NCBI GenBank assembly: GCA_023665605.1 | Contig: JAMPDP010000010.1 | Location: forward strand, 1 to 38,213 | Length of the DNA stretch: 38,213 nucleotides | From: Candidatus Amulumruptor caecigallinarius | Lineage (GTDB): Bacteria; Bacteroidota; Bacteroidia; Bacteroidales; Muribaculaceae | Direction of reading: 5' to 3' | Shown here: positions 1-7,738 of the stretch, in pieces | Layout: the number at the start of each line of letters is the position of its first letter | Numbering within the stretch: the stretch's first letter is position 1 | Translations under genes and position numbers: made by a program | The notes under the pieces: generated by a model | Databases searched by the model: none | Told to the model about the DNA's origin: nothing | What the model saw: only the letters and a program-made list of their open reading frames with translations

Positions 1-7
1 TTTGATG

Positions 8-39
8 CAAAGTTAATCATTTTATTGGGAACTTTGCAA
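8..39 (-). promoter_or_regulatory. sigma-ABfr-type promoter for a gene left of the window
   Basis: On the minus strand a TTG (complement of 37-39) lies 21 nt before TAACTTTG (complement of 8-15), matching the Bacteroidota -33/-7 pattern. It points leftwards, out of the window, just beyond the stop codon of the integrase on the same strand. It probably starts the next gene of the same element. Confidence 0.5.
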
Positions 40-55
40 CTTTTTACGTCAAAAT

Positions 56-1549
56 CTACCACATCTCGTTGCCTTTCTTGGCGAGGGCAGCGATTTCGTC
101 GGCTATCTCTTCGGAGGAGAGCTTGATGTAGTCCATGAAGGTCTTATGGGTCTTGTGGCCGCTGACGCTCATCATCTGGAGCGTGTTGTATTTGTGGCTG
201 AGATACATGTTGGTGATTCCGGTGCGCCGGGCGGTGTGGCTCGTAACACATTCATAGCGCGGCACAATCACATTGCGGTTCAGGTCGTATTCGGGTTCTT
301 TCCCTGCTTTCTTCAAAGCCTCCTTCTGCTTCATTGTCAGATTGGTCGCTACCTTTTCTTTCAGAGTCGGCACTGTGTCTGACAATTCTTTCAATATTCC
401 TTTGATATATCGGTTCAACAGCTGCTCGTTGGCTTTCGGTATGTTGTAGCCATATTTCTCGCAGATGGCAATGAGATTGTCATTAAGCACCGGGATGGTC
501 ACATCAGTTTTGGTTTTCTGTTGGACGAGCCGAATTACGCGGTTACCCTTACGTGTGGTCTCAAAGCAATCAGCATTGAGGTTGTTGTAGTCGCTGATGC
601 GTTGGCAAGTATAGCAACCGATGAGAAAAACATCACGGATATGGTCTTTCTTGCCGGTCAATGGCATTTCATAGAGGGCTTGTAACTCTTCCTCTGTGAG
701 ATAAATCTCTACCGCCTTGTCGCGGTCTTCAATCTTGTTCTTCACAATCAACGATGCGGCTCGTTGGTTGTCGTGGACTCCATCAATGAAAGCAGCATTG
801 ATAAGAGCCTTCAGATTGGTCAGATGTTTGTTGACCACCTTCGGCATATATCCATGCTTGCGGAGATAGTTGATGTATCGTGAGATAAACGCACGGTTGA
901 TGTCAGCCCAGCCGAACTGATGCAATGGGTCGAAGCCTTCATAAACGCCAATATAACTTTTCCACGTCTTGCAGGATCCGGCTGAATAGTCCTTGCTGCC
1001 AATCTTTCGTGCGCCACTCTGGATGTCATCTACAAACTGCACAAGGAACGGCCAGATAAGACGGTTCTTCTCATCCTCGATGCGTTTCTTTTCCTCGGCA
1101 CGTTTACGGGCTTTCTCCCTCGCAGCTTCTTTCTTCGCCAGTTCCTTGCGCTCTGCTTCTGCCGCCTCCTCCCTGGCACGGCGTTCAGCCTCTACTTTCT
1201 CCGGCTCGGAGATATAGCGGATGTCCATGTCAAGAGCCTCGCGGTCAAACGTGAGTTTGTCGAGATGTGCCTTGATGATGCCCTCAATCTGCGTCAGTTT
1301 GGAATGGAGCTGATAATTTTTCTTCTGATGTTCCAGCCAAGCACGTTGCGATGCAATAGCCTTCTGCCACACGCTCACCTCCACTTGGAGTAGCGTAGAG
1401 ACAAGAACGTCAATCTTGCGTGTATGGATACGGTAGAACAGTGTCGCCGTATCCTTCTTCAAATCCTTTGAACGGACGTAAAATGGAGTCAATTTCTTCG
1501 CAGAGCGAAGCGACTGCGTCGATAACTTCGGAGAGGGTGTTGTTGCCAT
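56..1549 (-). CDS. tyrosine site-specific recombinase (integrase)
   Basis: This is a 497-residue tyrosine recombinase that should catalyse DNA strand exchange between attachment sites of a mobile element. The catalytic set is complete: Arg317 (in TCQRISDY), His438 and Arg441 (in SHTARRTG), His465 (in SGHKTHK) and the nucleophile Tyr474. A SAM-like core-binding domain precedes it, at roughly residues 165-270. Residues about 115-165 are an unusually long Lys/Glu/Arg/Ala-rich coiled coil between the N-terminal arm-binding-like domain and the core domain. I chose the ATG at 1549 (MATTPSPK) over the in-frame ATG at 1603. The promoter at 1618-1649 would allow either, but 1549 starts a typical N-terminus for the family. 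The length is slightly above the usual 400-450 because of the coiled coil. The mobile element it serves probably lies to the left of the window. Confidence 0.92.
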   Translation of the reverse strand: MATTPSPKLSTQSLRSAKKLTPFYVRSKDLKKDTATLFYRIHTRKIDVLVSTLLQVEVSVWQKAIASQRAWLEHQKKNYQLHSKLTQIEGIIKAHLDKLTFDREALDMDIRYISEPEKVEAERRAREEAAEAERKELAKKEAAREKARKRAEEKKRIEDEKNRLIWPFLVQFVDDIQSGARKIGSKDYSAGSCKTWKSYIGVYEGFDPLHQFGWADINRAFISRYINYLRKHGYMPKVVNKHLTNLKALINAAFIDGVHDNQRAASLIVKNKIEDRDKAVEIYLTEEELQALYEMPLTGKKDHIRDVFLIGCYTCQRISDYNNLNADCFETTRKGNRVIRLVQQKTKTDVTIPVLNDNLIAICEKYGYNIPKANEQLLNRYIKGILKELSDTVPTLKEKVATNLTMKQKEALKKAGKEPEYDLNRNVIVPRYECVTSHTARRTGITNMYLSHKYNTLQMMSVSGHKTHKTFMDYIKLSSEEIADEIAALAKKGNEMW

Positions 1550-1617
1550 ATTTCTTTCAGTGTTAAAAATTATTCGCCACGATTCACAGACGTTCACTGT
1601 CAATCGTTTTGGTTCTG

Positions 1618-1649
1618 CAAATATAACAACTCAAACCCCATTTTGTCAA
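1618..1649 (-). promoter_or_regulatory. sigma-ABfr-type promoter of the integrase gene
   Basis: On the minus strand a TTG (complement of 1647-1649) is followed after 21 nt by TATATTTG (complement of 1618-1625). This matches the Bacteroidota promoter pattern. It predicts a leader of roughly 60 nt before the ATG at 1549 and lies right beside the phased AATTCA repeats, so integrase binding could autoregulate it. Confidence 0.6.
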
Positions 1650-1702
1650 GTCGGGTCACCACGCAGGTCACCACGTTTTATGAATTTCCGTGAAAACTCC
1701 AA

Positions 1703-1780
1703 AATTCAACAAAATTCATATTGCACTATTATTCACCATTTTGCATTAATTCAAAATTCACCACAATTCATCCCAATTCA
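1703..1780. repeat. phased AATTCA direct repeats, possible integrase arm sites
   Basis: AATTCA occurs at 1703, 1713, 1748, 1755, 1765 and 1775, with a further ATTCACC at 1731. The spacing is exactly 10 bp for 1703/1713 and for 1755/1765/1775, about one helical turn. Short, helically phased direct repeats beside a tyrosine integrase gene resemble arm-type integrase binding sites. The role is inferred from position only. Confidence 0.4.
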
Positions 1781-1792
1781 AAAACTCAAGTT

Positions 1793-1807
1793 CTGGTGGC
1801 ACCACTT
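1793..1807 (+). other. tRNA-3'-end-like sequence, candidate attachment core
   Basis: CTGGTGGCACCACTT resembles the last bases of a tRNA gene: acceptor strand GGTGGCA, then CCA. No T-arm or remaining tRNA body precedes it, so only a 3' fragment is present. It lies between the phased AATTCA repeats and a perfect terminator hairpin. This is what would remain at the far end of an element that integrated into a tRNA 3' end. An intact tRNA would then be expected at the other end of the element, left of the window. Confidence 0.35.
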
Positions 1808-1811
1808 AAAT

Positions 1812-1850
1812 AAATCTCTAACAAATTGTAAATCAATTTGTTAGAGATTT
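1812..1850 (+). terminator. perfect 17-bp hairpin with T-rich tail
   Basis: The arms 1812-1828 and 1834-1850 are perfect reverse complements (AAATCTCTAACAAATTG) around a 5-nt loop, followed by TTCTTTTG. This is a good intrinsic terminator on the plus strand. If the preceding tRNA-like fragment is an attachment site, it may be the original terminator of the target tRNA gene. Confidence 0.7.
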
Positions 1851-2023
1851 TTCTTTTGTCTTCACTCACAAACTTTGACACAATTCGGACACATCTTTAA
1901 AATATAGGGGATGTTTTGAAACCGGGGTCTACCATCGTCTCATCAACGTTAGATAAAAGAAAATGGACTTGACCCAAGGGTACAAATCCATTTCTCGGCT
2001 CACCTCAAAATTGTATTCTAAAA

Positions 2024-2445
2024 TCAGAACATTCCATCCACGCTGGAATGAGCAACCATTTCTGCCAGCTTATCCCCGGAAAGTTTTACATATTCCCTGA
2101 ATATCCGTTCATCATGATATCCTCTGACACTCATCATCTTGGAATGGTATACTTCCCGGAAAGGTACATATTGGTTATTACCTTAACTCCTTTGGCTGTT
2201 GTTCCAATGCAATTCTCATTGATGGATGTGAAATCATTGAAACGTTGTGCTGTAAAACAACCTATGATAAATAGGTCTCTTACTTTTTTCTGTCCCTTGC
2301 AATTTCATTTCATAGAGAGCATCCAGTTCTTTTTTGGTTAGATAAATCTCTCTCGCTTTATCACTTTCCTTCATTGTCAGGCTGTGGATAAGATTTTTGG
2401 CAACGTGATTTGTGTGATAACAACTTTCATAAATGGATTGCTCAA
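2024..2445 (-). pseudogene. degraded tyrosine integrase remnant
   Basis: Read leftwards, this stretch encodes broken segments that align by eye with the intact integrase at 56-1549. In order they are SDKAREIYLTKKELDALYEM, then after a frameshift DLFIIGCFTAQRFNDF with the first catalytic Arg. A deletion follows, removing the region up to and including the HxxR motif. The reading resumes at TNMYLSGKY and MMSVRGYHDERIFREYVKLS, with the nucleophilic Tyr, and ends at TGA (complement of 2024-2026). The protein cannot be functional. The right boundary is approximate, because the similarity fades where the IS66 remnant begins. It has the same orientation as the intact integrase, suggesting successive insertions at one site. 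Confidence 0.75.
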
Positions 2446-2665
2446 ATGTCGGGACTACATATTCAACTTCTTGAAAGACCCGGCAATCCCACCTGACAAC
2501 AACGCCTCGGAGCGGGGAACACGAAAGCTAAAAATAAAGTTGCAGAACTCGGGATGCTTTCGGTCTTACCTCGGTGCCGATGCCTTCATGAACCTCCACT
2601 CAATAGTAGAAACAACGAAATAACACTGCAACTCGCCATACAACGCTATTCTTGCCACATTCTAG
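2446..2665 (+). pseudogene. IS66-type transposase C-terminal remnant with in-frame stop
   Basis: The reading frame gives RDYIFNFLKDPAIPPDNNAS, then ERGTRKLKIKLQNSGCF and SYLGADAFMNLHSIVETTK. This matches the conserved C-terminus of IS66-family transposases: the PPDNNASER motif followed by a GA..F...S...T block. A TAA at 2621-2623 interrupts the frame where the family usually has Lys, which is a single base change from AAA. The same frame then continues as HCNSPYNAILATF to a TAG at 2663-2665, the normal end of these proteins. The rest of the transposase and both terminal repeats are missing. The left boundary with the dead integrase is approximate. Confidence 0.7.
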
Positions 2666-2702
2666 GGTCGAGCCGTCTCAGTGTGTCCGCTGAATAGTTA
2701 CT

Positions 2703-3365
2703 TTAGCGGGTGGGGAACGGAAGGGAGGCGGGGTTGTCGTCGTCGGGGACGAAGGCTTGATAGGAGCTGTCGTTGTAATAGACAATGATGCTAACTACTC
2801 GCCGCTGGCCGGCGGCGGGTTCGGCGACTGTATCCTGTCGATGCTCCGGAGAATGTTCGTGTTGAGTCGCGGGGTTGTTTATAATTGCATTCGTGCGGCC
2901 AGCATCTACATCCGAGCGATTATGCTCGGCGGCAGCCTCAGCCGGGGTGAGATTGGCTCCGTTGTCATGCTGCGGGATGTCGAATGAGAAGTCAATGGGA
3001 GTCTGAGCCTGTGGAGAGGTGGCGTGGGAATTTTGCCCGGGCTGATCTTCGGGGTCGTCGAATAGGCCGGCGGTATCATCGCCGTGAAACCTTACAGTGC
3101 CGGGGGTGTGCACCTGAGGGCGGGATGCGGTAGCAGCCTCGGGCGCATCGAGAATGGCTTCACCTTCGCCAAAGAGTAGCCACATTACCGACAGGCGCGG
3201 ATAGGCTGCGTGGATCTTGGCCACGAGCTCGTCGCGCACGGTTTTGTTGCGCCCATTGAGTAGCTGGGAGAGTGTGGGGCGAGGTATGCCGCAGTTGTCG
3301 GCAAATTGTGTGACGGGAACGCCAAGGTAGTCAATGAAGGTTTTCAGGCGTGAAACAATATCCAT
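2703..3365 (-). CDS. XRE-family helix-turn-helix regulator with long low-complexity tail
   Basis: This 220-residue protein starts with a helix-turn-helix of the XRE/Cro type at about residues 5-60 (VTQFADNCGIPRPTLSQLLN). The next segment ends in YPRLSVMWLLFGEGE, a common junction in Bacteroidota XRE proteins. Residues about 75-185 are rich in Ala, Pro, Asp, Gln and His and look disordered. A short hydrophobic/aromatic piece ends the protein (VSIIVYYNDSSYQAFVPDDD). It probably binds DNA as a dimer; the target is not known. Its promoter region and the gene-poor stretch upstream share TTACATTTG-like boxes, so autoregulation is possible. It sits at the edge of the decayed mobile zone and could be either a chromosomal gene or cargo. 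Confidence 0.8.
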   Translation of the reverse strand: MDIVSRLKTFIDYLGVPVTQFADNCGIPRPTLSQLLNGRNKTVRDELVAKIHAAYPRLSVMWLLFGEGEAILDAPEAATASRPQVHTPGTVRFHGDDTAGLFDDPEDQPGQNSHATSPQAQTPIDFSFDIPQHDNGANLTPAEAAAEHNRSDVDAGRTNAIINNPATQHEHSPEHRQDTVAEPAAGQRRVVSIIVYYNDSSYQAFVPDDDNPASLPFPTR

Positions 3366-3405
3366 AATAAATATGCCAACAGAGTTTACAAATGCGTTGA
3401 CGTTG

Positions 3406-3435
3406 CAAATGTAATGATTTTATTTGAGGATGCAA
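3406..3435 (-). promoter_or_regulatory. sigma-ABfr-type promoter of the XRE regulator
   Basis: On the minus strand TTG (complement of 3433-3435, within TTTGCA) lies 19 nt before TACATTTG (complement of 3406-3413). This gives a leader of roughly 35-40 nt before the ATG at 3365. Similar boxes flank it (TTTACAAATGCG at 3384-3395), which would suit self-binding. Confidence 0.6.
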
Positions 3436-3621
3436 ATTTAAATTTTCTGCGGTTTGTACTTGTGAATTTCATTGTTGCGTTCGTAAATAACGTTATTTGT
3501 AGTTGTAATCATTGTTTATCGTTGTTAATTTTATTGGGTTTGGGATTGTAAAGTTTGTAGATGTGAGATTATTGTTGTCGGGATGGGGTGGCGACGATCC
3601 CGATGAAGCCTGCTTGAGATG

Positions 3622-3760
3622 TAAATCGGCGTCCTGCGGACGCTCTCCGGGGCGGGTCGGAGCGACCCCTTTGGGTGTCTGACTATGTTCTCGGATGCCT
3701 GCGCTATCGCTTCGGCTTCCGGGGCTACGGTAAATCAGCGTCCTGCGGACGCTCTCCGGG
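3622..3760. repeat. composite palindromic repeat, copy 1 (B-A-B)
   Basis: Module B (TAAATCGGCGTCCTGCGGAC, from 3622) contains the perfect inverted repeat GCGTCC-TGC-GGACGC. Module A (about 3690-3726) runs from CTCGGATGCCTGCGC to GGCTTCCGGGG. A second B, with CAG in place of CGG, starts at 3731. The same B-A-B order recurs at 4841 and 16108. A partial A-like piece follows at about 3786-3800. Confidence 0.75.
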
Positions 3761-4210
3761 GGCGGAACTGCCTCTTTTGGGGGCTTACTATGTCCTCGGA
3801 TGCACCACGATGCATCCCTACGAGACGATGGTTATGTACAATTAATTATGGGGATGGAAAGTGATGGAAAGGGGAGTCTGAAGTTTTACTTTAAGTTTTA
3901 TGGGATACCGGTTGGTTATCTGCGGTTTAAGGCTGAGATACAGGCGTGCCTGAGTATATTTAGGGATTGACTTGGGATGTTATTAAACCTTTACTTCACC
4001 TCATTGTGTCTATTAGGCATGAAAATCAGATTATTATAGAATATGTGAATATGTGTTAATCGCTTTAAAACGACACATTTTATCCCCTATTTGGGAGATT
4101 CCTGCTTTTGCTTGCAAATGTAAATTTTAGACATTGGAAGCTGTTCTTTTAATTGCGTTGTTGTAAATTTCAGCGTGTTTACAAGTTTAGTTGCTGCGCG
4201 GGGTCTACTT

Positions 4211-4329
4211 TACATTTGTGAGCGCAGCTTGGACGTGGTTACATTTTTAAATGCTACCCTTCCAATTTACATTTGAACAATGCCTCAGTTGGTTTGTTAA
4301 TTTTCAGCTGAGGTGCTTGGTTACATTTG
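4211..4329 (+). repeat. array of TTACATTTG boxes
   Basis: TACATTTG occurs on the plus strand at 4211, 4268 and 4322, with TACATTTT at 4240. The spacings are 29, 28 and 54 bp, so about 28 bp per step. An inverted copy lies at 4115-4122 and another forms the -7 box of the XRE promoter at 3406-3413. Each box alone could act as a TAnnTTTG -7 element. The regular spacing suggests an operator array or stacked promoters. Confidence 0.45.
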
Positions 4330-4608
4330 TTATCTGATTTTCAATGTTCGCCTGAATTTTGTCATCTGCCGGAGATATGGGATGGATGAGGGGGCTCCGA
4401 CGGATGTTATTTCAGTATATTTAACAACGGAAACGGGCTAAAGGGTTTTATAAATGTAATATAATTAGCAATTTTTTAACTTGTTATGGCGATGTTATAA
4501 AATCATTAACAATTCGCTGAGGCTTTGGGGCACTAAAGGGAAGTGCATCTATATTAATTGGACTGAGCTTATACGCGGCTACGTGGGGGGGCGCATTGTC
4601 ATTTGTTG

Positions 4609-4630
4609 TAAATCAGCGTCCTGCGGACGC
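4609..4630. repeat. isolated module B of the composite repeat
   Basis: A single copy of TAAATCAGCGTCCTGCGGAC plus GC, with the perfect GCGTCC/GGACGC inverted repeat, stands alone here without module A. Confidence 0.7.
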
Positions 4631-4840
4631 ATCCTTAGGAAGGGTGCAATACCCTCCACGTGGCAAATTAATGGTGCTGAGGGGTCCATTTTCTATACCA
4701 CAAAACGCTTCTACGAAGCATTTTCGCCTGATACAATATGCCCGGGCTGCGCGGCGGCCCTTTGGCCTCCGCTCCACCCGGGGTTTCTGCACATCCACGC
4801 GCCTCCGGCGCTCCGTTCATCCATGCTCATGGAGCTACTG

Positions 4841-4975
4841 TAAATCGGCATCCTGCTGACGCCATTTGCAGTGCTGACTATGTCCCCGGATGCCTGCGCT
4901 ATCGCTCCGGCTTCCGGGGCTACGCTAAATCAGCGTCCTGCGGACGCTCTCCCGGAGTTTCTGCTACACCCTCTC
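4841..4975. repeat. composite palindromic repeat, copy 2 (B-A-B plus C)
   Basis: A degenerate B (TAAATCGGCATCCTGCTGAC, from 4841) is followed by module A at about 4883-4920 (CCCCGGATGCCTGCGC to CTTCCGGGGC), whose ends pair. An intact B follows at 4926. A small hairpin (CGGAG and CTCCG arms, about 4953-4977) follows, as at 16219. The order matches copies 1 and 3. Confidence 0.75.
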
Positions 4976-5078
4976 CGATTGACATACTTTATAACAACGA
5001 TATGATGCGGTTGCCGACTAAATTCCAGTCCGAAGATCGGAAAGCCGGAGTTAAGCCGTAGGGATGGTGAAATTTCTT

Positions 5079-5109
5079 TTGGGAGTGTGAAGAAATGTTG
5101 GTAACTTTG
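5079..5109 (+). promoter_or_regulatory. sigma-ABfr-type promoter of the HU-SPOR gene
   Basis: TTG at 5079-5081 and TAACTTTG at 5102-5109 are separated by 20 nt. Transcription would begin near 5116, leaving only about 10-20 nt before the three possible ATGs at 5127, 5130 and 5136. A very short leader favours the downstream ATG at 5136. Confidence 0.65.
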
Positions 5110-5126
5110 TTGAGGGATTTTCCCGC

Positions 5127-6275
5127 ATGATGACAATGACAGACCTGAGCCTTCATATCGAGCAGCTACTGCGGCACTATGACAGTGTCGCCCTCCCGGG
5201 TTTCGGGGCTTTTCTCGCCGAGTATAACCCGGCGAGGGTCGTTGCATCGACAGGCGAAATCATGCCGCCCGAGCGACTTGTGACGTTTAACAGTCGTGTG
5301 ACACTTGACGATGACCGTCTGGTATGCAGCATGATGCGCCGTCACCACTACTCACGCACGGTGGCTGTTGAGGCTGTGAATGCGGCAGTGGATGCAGTGC
5401 GAGGCGCGGTGGCAGTGTGCGGTCGATGCCAGTTCGGCCGTCTCGGCGAGTTTCGGTCCGACGCCACAGGGACACTCACCTTTGTGCCGGCAGCGACGAT
5501 GCCGTTGAGCGTCAACCCCTACGGCCTCCTTTCAGCAGTGCCCGTGACGAGTGTGCTGGCAGCCGCCCGCACCGAGGCCGGAATTGCTTCGGGGACGCCT
5601 TCGGAAAACGCAGTTGCTGCGGCACCAATCTTCCTGCCGTCACAACAGAGTCGCCGCTACTGGGGGCGCATAGCGGCTATGCTGGCTATCGTGGCCACTT
5701 TCGGCATAGCGTTCTTAAACAGCGATACCGACCGCGGACATACCCGTCCATCGCTCGCCGCCATCGCTTCGTACACGGGTTCCTCGCAAGCCAAACCTCT
5801 CGACTGCGAGCTGTACATAGCTTATCCGGATCCGGAAGAGGCCACTGCTACGGTGCAGCCTGCCGTGCCTGAGCACCGTGACGGCTCCGGCACAACAACG
5901 GCGGCCGCAGCCGGTCCGGTAGACACCAACCGCCGAGTATACGGCCTTGGCAGCAATGTCACTACGAAGGGCGCTGCAGCCACGAATGGTAATACTCCAG
6001 TCAATCCCGCCAAAGCGTCTGCCGGGAAATCGGTCGCACCGGCGACGAGCTCAAGCACCGGCGGCAAGTACGCCTTGATTATTGCTTCACTCCCCTCGCG
6101 CGAAGAGGCTCGCAGATTCATAGCCAAAGATGGCAATCCGAATCTGGAGATTATCGAAGCCGACGGTCGCTACCGCGTGGCTATCTCCCGCTCCGACTCA
6201 CGCGCCACTCTTGAGCAACAACAGCCTAACGTGGCATCACAATACAAGGGAGCCTGGATTTATGCCGGAAAGTGA
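5127..6275 (+). CDS. HU-like DNA-binding domain fused through a membrane helix to a SPOR domain
   Basis: This 382-residue membrane protein has three parts. Residues about 1-130 resemble the bacterial CCDC81-type HU fold (LPGFGAFLAEYNPARV, then GRCQFGRLGEF), which is related to histone-like HU. A single membrane helix follows at about 176-197 (AAMLAIVATFGIAFL). A Ala/Thr-rich linker leads to a C-terminal SPOR domain at about 312-382 (KYALIIASLPSREEA to GAWIYAGK). SPOR domains bind denuded peptidoglycan at the division septum. The layout puts the HU part in the cytoplasm and the SPOR part in the periplasm, so it may tie the nucleoid or another protein to the septal wall. This combination is common in Bacteroidota; the exact function is not established. 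The start may be 5130 or 5136. Confidence 0.8.
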   Translation: MMTMTDLSLHIEQLLRHYDSVALPGFGAFLAEYNPARVVASTGEIMPPERLVTFNSRVTLDDDRLVCSMMRRHHYSRTVAVEAVNAAVDAVRGAVAVCGRCQFGRLGEFRSDATGTLTFVPAATMPLSVNPYGLLSAVPVTSVLAAARTEAGIASGTPSENAVAAAPIFLPSQQSRRYWGRIAAMLAIVATFGIAFLNSDTDRGHTRPSLAAIASYTGSSQAKPLDCELYIAYPDPEEATATVQPAVPEHRDGSGTTTAAAAGPVDTNRRVYGLGSNVTTKGAAATNGNTPVNPAKASAGKSVAPATSSSTGGKYALIIASLPSREEARRFIAKDGNPNLEIIEADGRYRVAISRSDSRATLEQQQPNVASQYKGAWIYAGK

Positions 6276-6332
6276 CACCGGCATCATGACACCGAGTATC
6301 CGTCTCCGCCCACTCATCAACCAAATACCCTT

Positions 6333-6881
6333 ATGACACCTCAAGATTTCAATGAGCTGCTGCTTAACCGCCGCAGCATTCGCCGTTATACGGAAGAGGC
6401 TATCTCTGCCGATGATGTGAAGCTGATTCTCGAGGCAGCCCTGCTGGCCCCCACTTCCAAGAACTCCCACTCCACGCGCTTTGTGCTGGTAGATGACCGC
6501 GACAAGCTCAAGGCCATGAGCGAATGTCGCACTATGGGAGCCGGTCCCATCGCTGGGGCCGCCGTGGCCGTGGTGGTGTGCGGCGACAGCTCCAAGAGCG
6601 ACGTGTGGGTGGAGGATTGCTCCATCGCAGCCGCCTATATGCAGCTGCAGGCAGCGGCGTTGGGTCTGGGCAGCTGCTGGATTCAGATACGCGGCCGTTA
6701 TGGAGCCGACAACGCTTCAGCCGAGGAGACCATTCAGGAGATGCTCGGCCTTCCCGGCCACGTATGCGTGGAGTGCGTGGTGACTCTGGGTCACAAAAAC
6801 GAGCAGCGCAAGCCTCTCGACCCGGAGAAGACCATGTGGGAGAATGTTCACATCGAGCAATGGACAGACCGCGGCGAGTGA
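6333..6881 (+). CDS. nitroreductase-family protein
   Basis: This 182-residue flavoprotein of the nitroreductase family should bind FMN and use NAD(P)H to reduce nitro, quinone or related substrates. The N-terminal FMN-phosphate motif is clear (NRRSIRRYTEEAIS). It is followed by APTSKNSHSTRFVLVDD and the dimer-interface core AAAYMQLQAAALGLGSCWIQ typical of the compact members. The C-terminus HKNEQRKPLDPEK matches many Bacteroidota homologues. Its length is usual for the family. It overlaps the start of the next gene by 22 bp, indicating co-transcription. The substrate cannot be told from sequence. Confidence 0.88.
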   Translation: MTPQDFNELLLNRRSIRRYTEEAISADDVKLILEAALLAPTSKNSHSTRFVLVDDRDKLKAMSECRTMGAGPIAGAAVAVVVCGDSSKSDVWVEDCSIAAAYMQLQAAALGLGSCWIQIRGRYGADNASAEETIQEMLGLPGHVCVECVVTLGHKNEQRKPLDPEKTMWENVHIEQWTDRGE

Positions 6882-7636
6882 CTACATCACGCCCCGGACA
6901 GGTGGCCGTGTTCGGAACCGGCAATGTGGCGAGCCACATTGCCGAGGGACTTACTGCGGCCGGTGCCAAGGTGACGGTAATAAGCCATGCCGATGCAGAC
7001 CGCATCCTCGCCGGAGAGACTCCGCTCCCCGAGGCTGACACCTATATTATATCGGTGACAGATGCCGCCATCACTGGCATGATCTCCGGCATTGCCGACA
7101 ACGGTGCTCTGTGGGTGCATACCGCCGGCTCGGTGGGGATGGAGCTGTTTGAGGGGGAACGGAAGCGTTACGGCATCCTCTATCCGCTGCAGACCTTCAC
7201 CGTCGGCACTCCGGTAGATATGGCCGCCGTGCCCTGGCTGATAGAGGCAGTGGATGCTGACACCCTCAGCGAAGTGCGGCAGCTGGCGAGCCTATTCGGT
7301 GACAACATCCATGAAGCCGACTCCGAGCTGCGCGCCAAGGCACACTTGGCAGCAGTGTTTGCCTCCAACTTCATCTGCAGGATGCTCGCAGAGTCGGAGC
7401 GTATACTCGACGGCTCCACCCTGCCGTTTGACATACTGCGCCCGCTTGTCAATGAAGTGACCCGTAAGGCATTCGCCATCGGCCCGCATGCCAGCCAGAC
7501 CGGGCCGGCACGGCGCGGCGATATGCAGGTGATACACCGCCAGCTCTCCGCCCTCCCCGGCCACAGTGCCGAGATATACCGCGTGGTGACTGCTGCCATA
7601 CTCAACGACTACCATCCGGAGTCATTGTCTTCCTGA
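6860..7636 (+). CDS. Rossmann-like DUF2520 protein
   Basis: This 258-residue protein has an N-terminal NAD(P)-binding Rossmann fold with the glycine motif VAVFGTGNVASHIA at about residue 16, and a DUF2520 C-terminal all-helical domain. The arrangement resembles ketopantoate reductase and pyrroline-carboxylate reductase. The conserved helical segment includes KAHLAAVFASNF and ARRGDMQVIHRQL. The substrate is unknown. I start it at the ATG at 6860 (MDRPRRVT), inside the end of the nitroreductase gene; the frame remains open further upstream to 6524, but that extension overlaps real coding sequence and shows no domain. It precedes kdsC, and a DUF2520-kdsC-maf order is plausible as one operon. Confidence 0.82.
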   Translation: MDRPRRVTTSRPGQVAVFGTGNVASHIAEGLTAAGAKVTVISHADADRILAGETPLPEADTYIISVTDAAITGMISGIADNGALWVHTAGSVGMELFEGERKRYGILYPLQTFTVGTPVDMAAVPWLIEAVDADTLSEVRQLASLFGDNIHEADSELRAKAHLAAVFASNFICRMLAESERILDGSTLPFDILRPLVNEVTRKAFAIGPHASQTGPARRGDMQVIHRQLSALPGHSAEIYRVVTAAILNDYHPESLSS

Positions 7637-7738
7637 CCCTCCTCATCCTGACACTCGCTCATCCTGACTTCCCTACATCCCAACTCCCATACTTCCTGAC
7701 ATCCGTTCATCCTGCCCCTAACGCCTGCTCCGCACAAT

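Larger units (their letters stand above)
3366..5101. other. long gene-poor region with repeats
   Basis: No reading frame here looks like a real protein. The apparent frames around 4481-5061 come from the repeats, which translate to recurring NQRPADA or KSASCGR strings. The region has an AT-rich part (3366-3600 and 3840-4560) with several TTACATTTG boxes. Its GC-rich parts (3600-3830 and 4560-5000) carry palindromic composite repeats. I see no tRNA or recognisable structured RNA family. Confidence 0.6.

Noticed and set aside
4481-5061. Overlapping reading frames with NQRPADA or KSASCGR strings
   Set aside because: These strings are translations of the palindromic repeat (GCGTCCTGCGGACGC) and recur at every copy; no domain or start context supports protein.
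6524-6859. Longer N-terminus for the DUF2520 protein
   Set aside because: The extension lies inside the nitroreductase gene and is Arg/Gly-rich without domain; the Rossmann motif starts just after the ATG at 6860.
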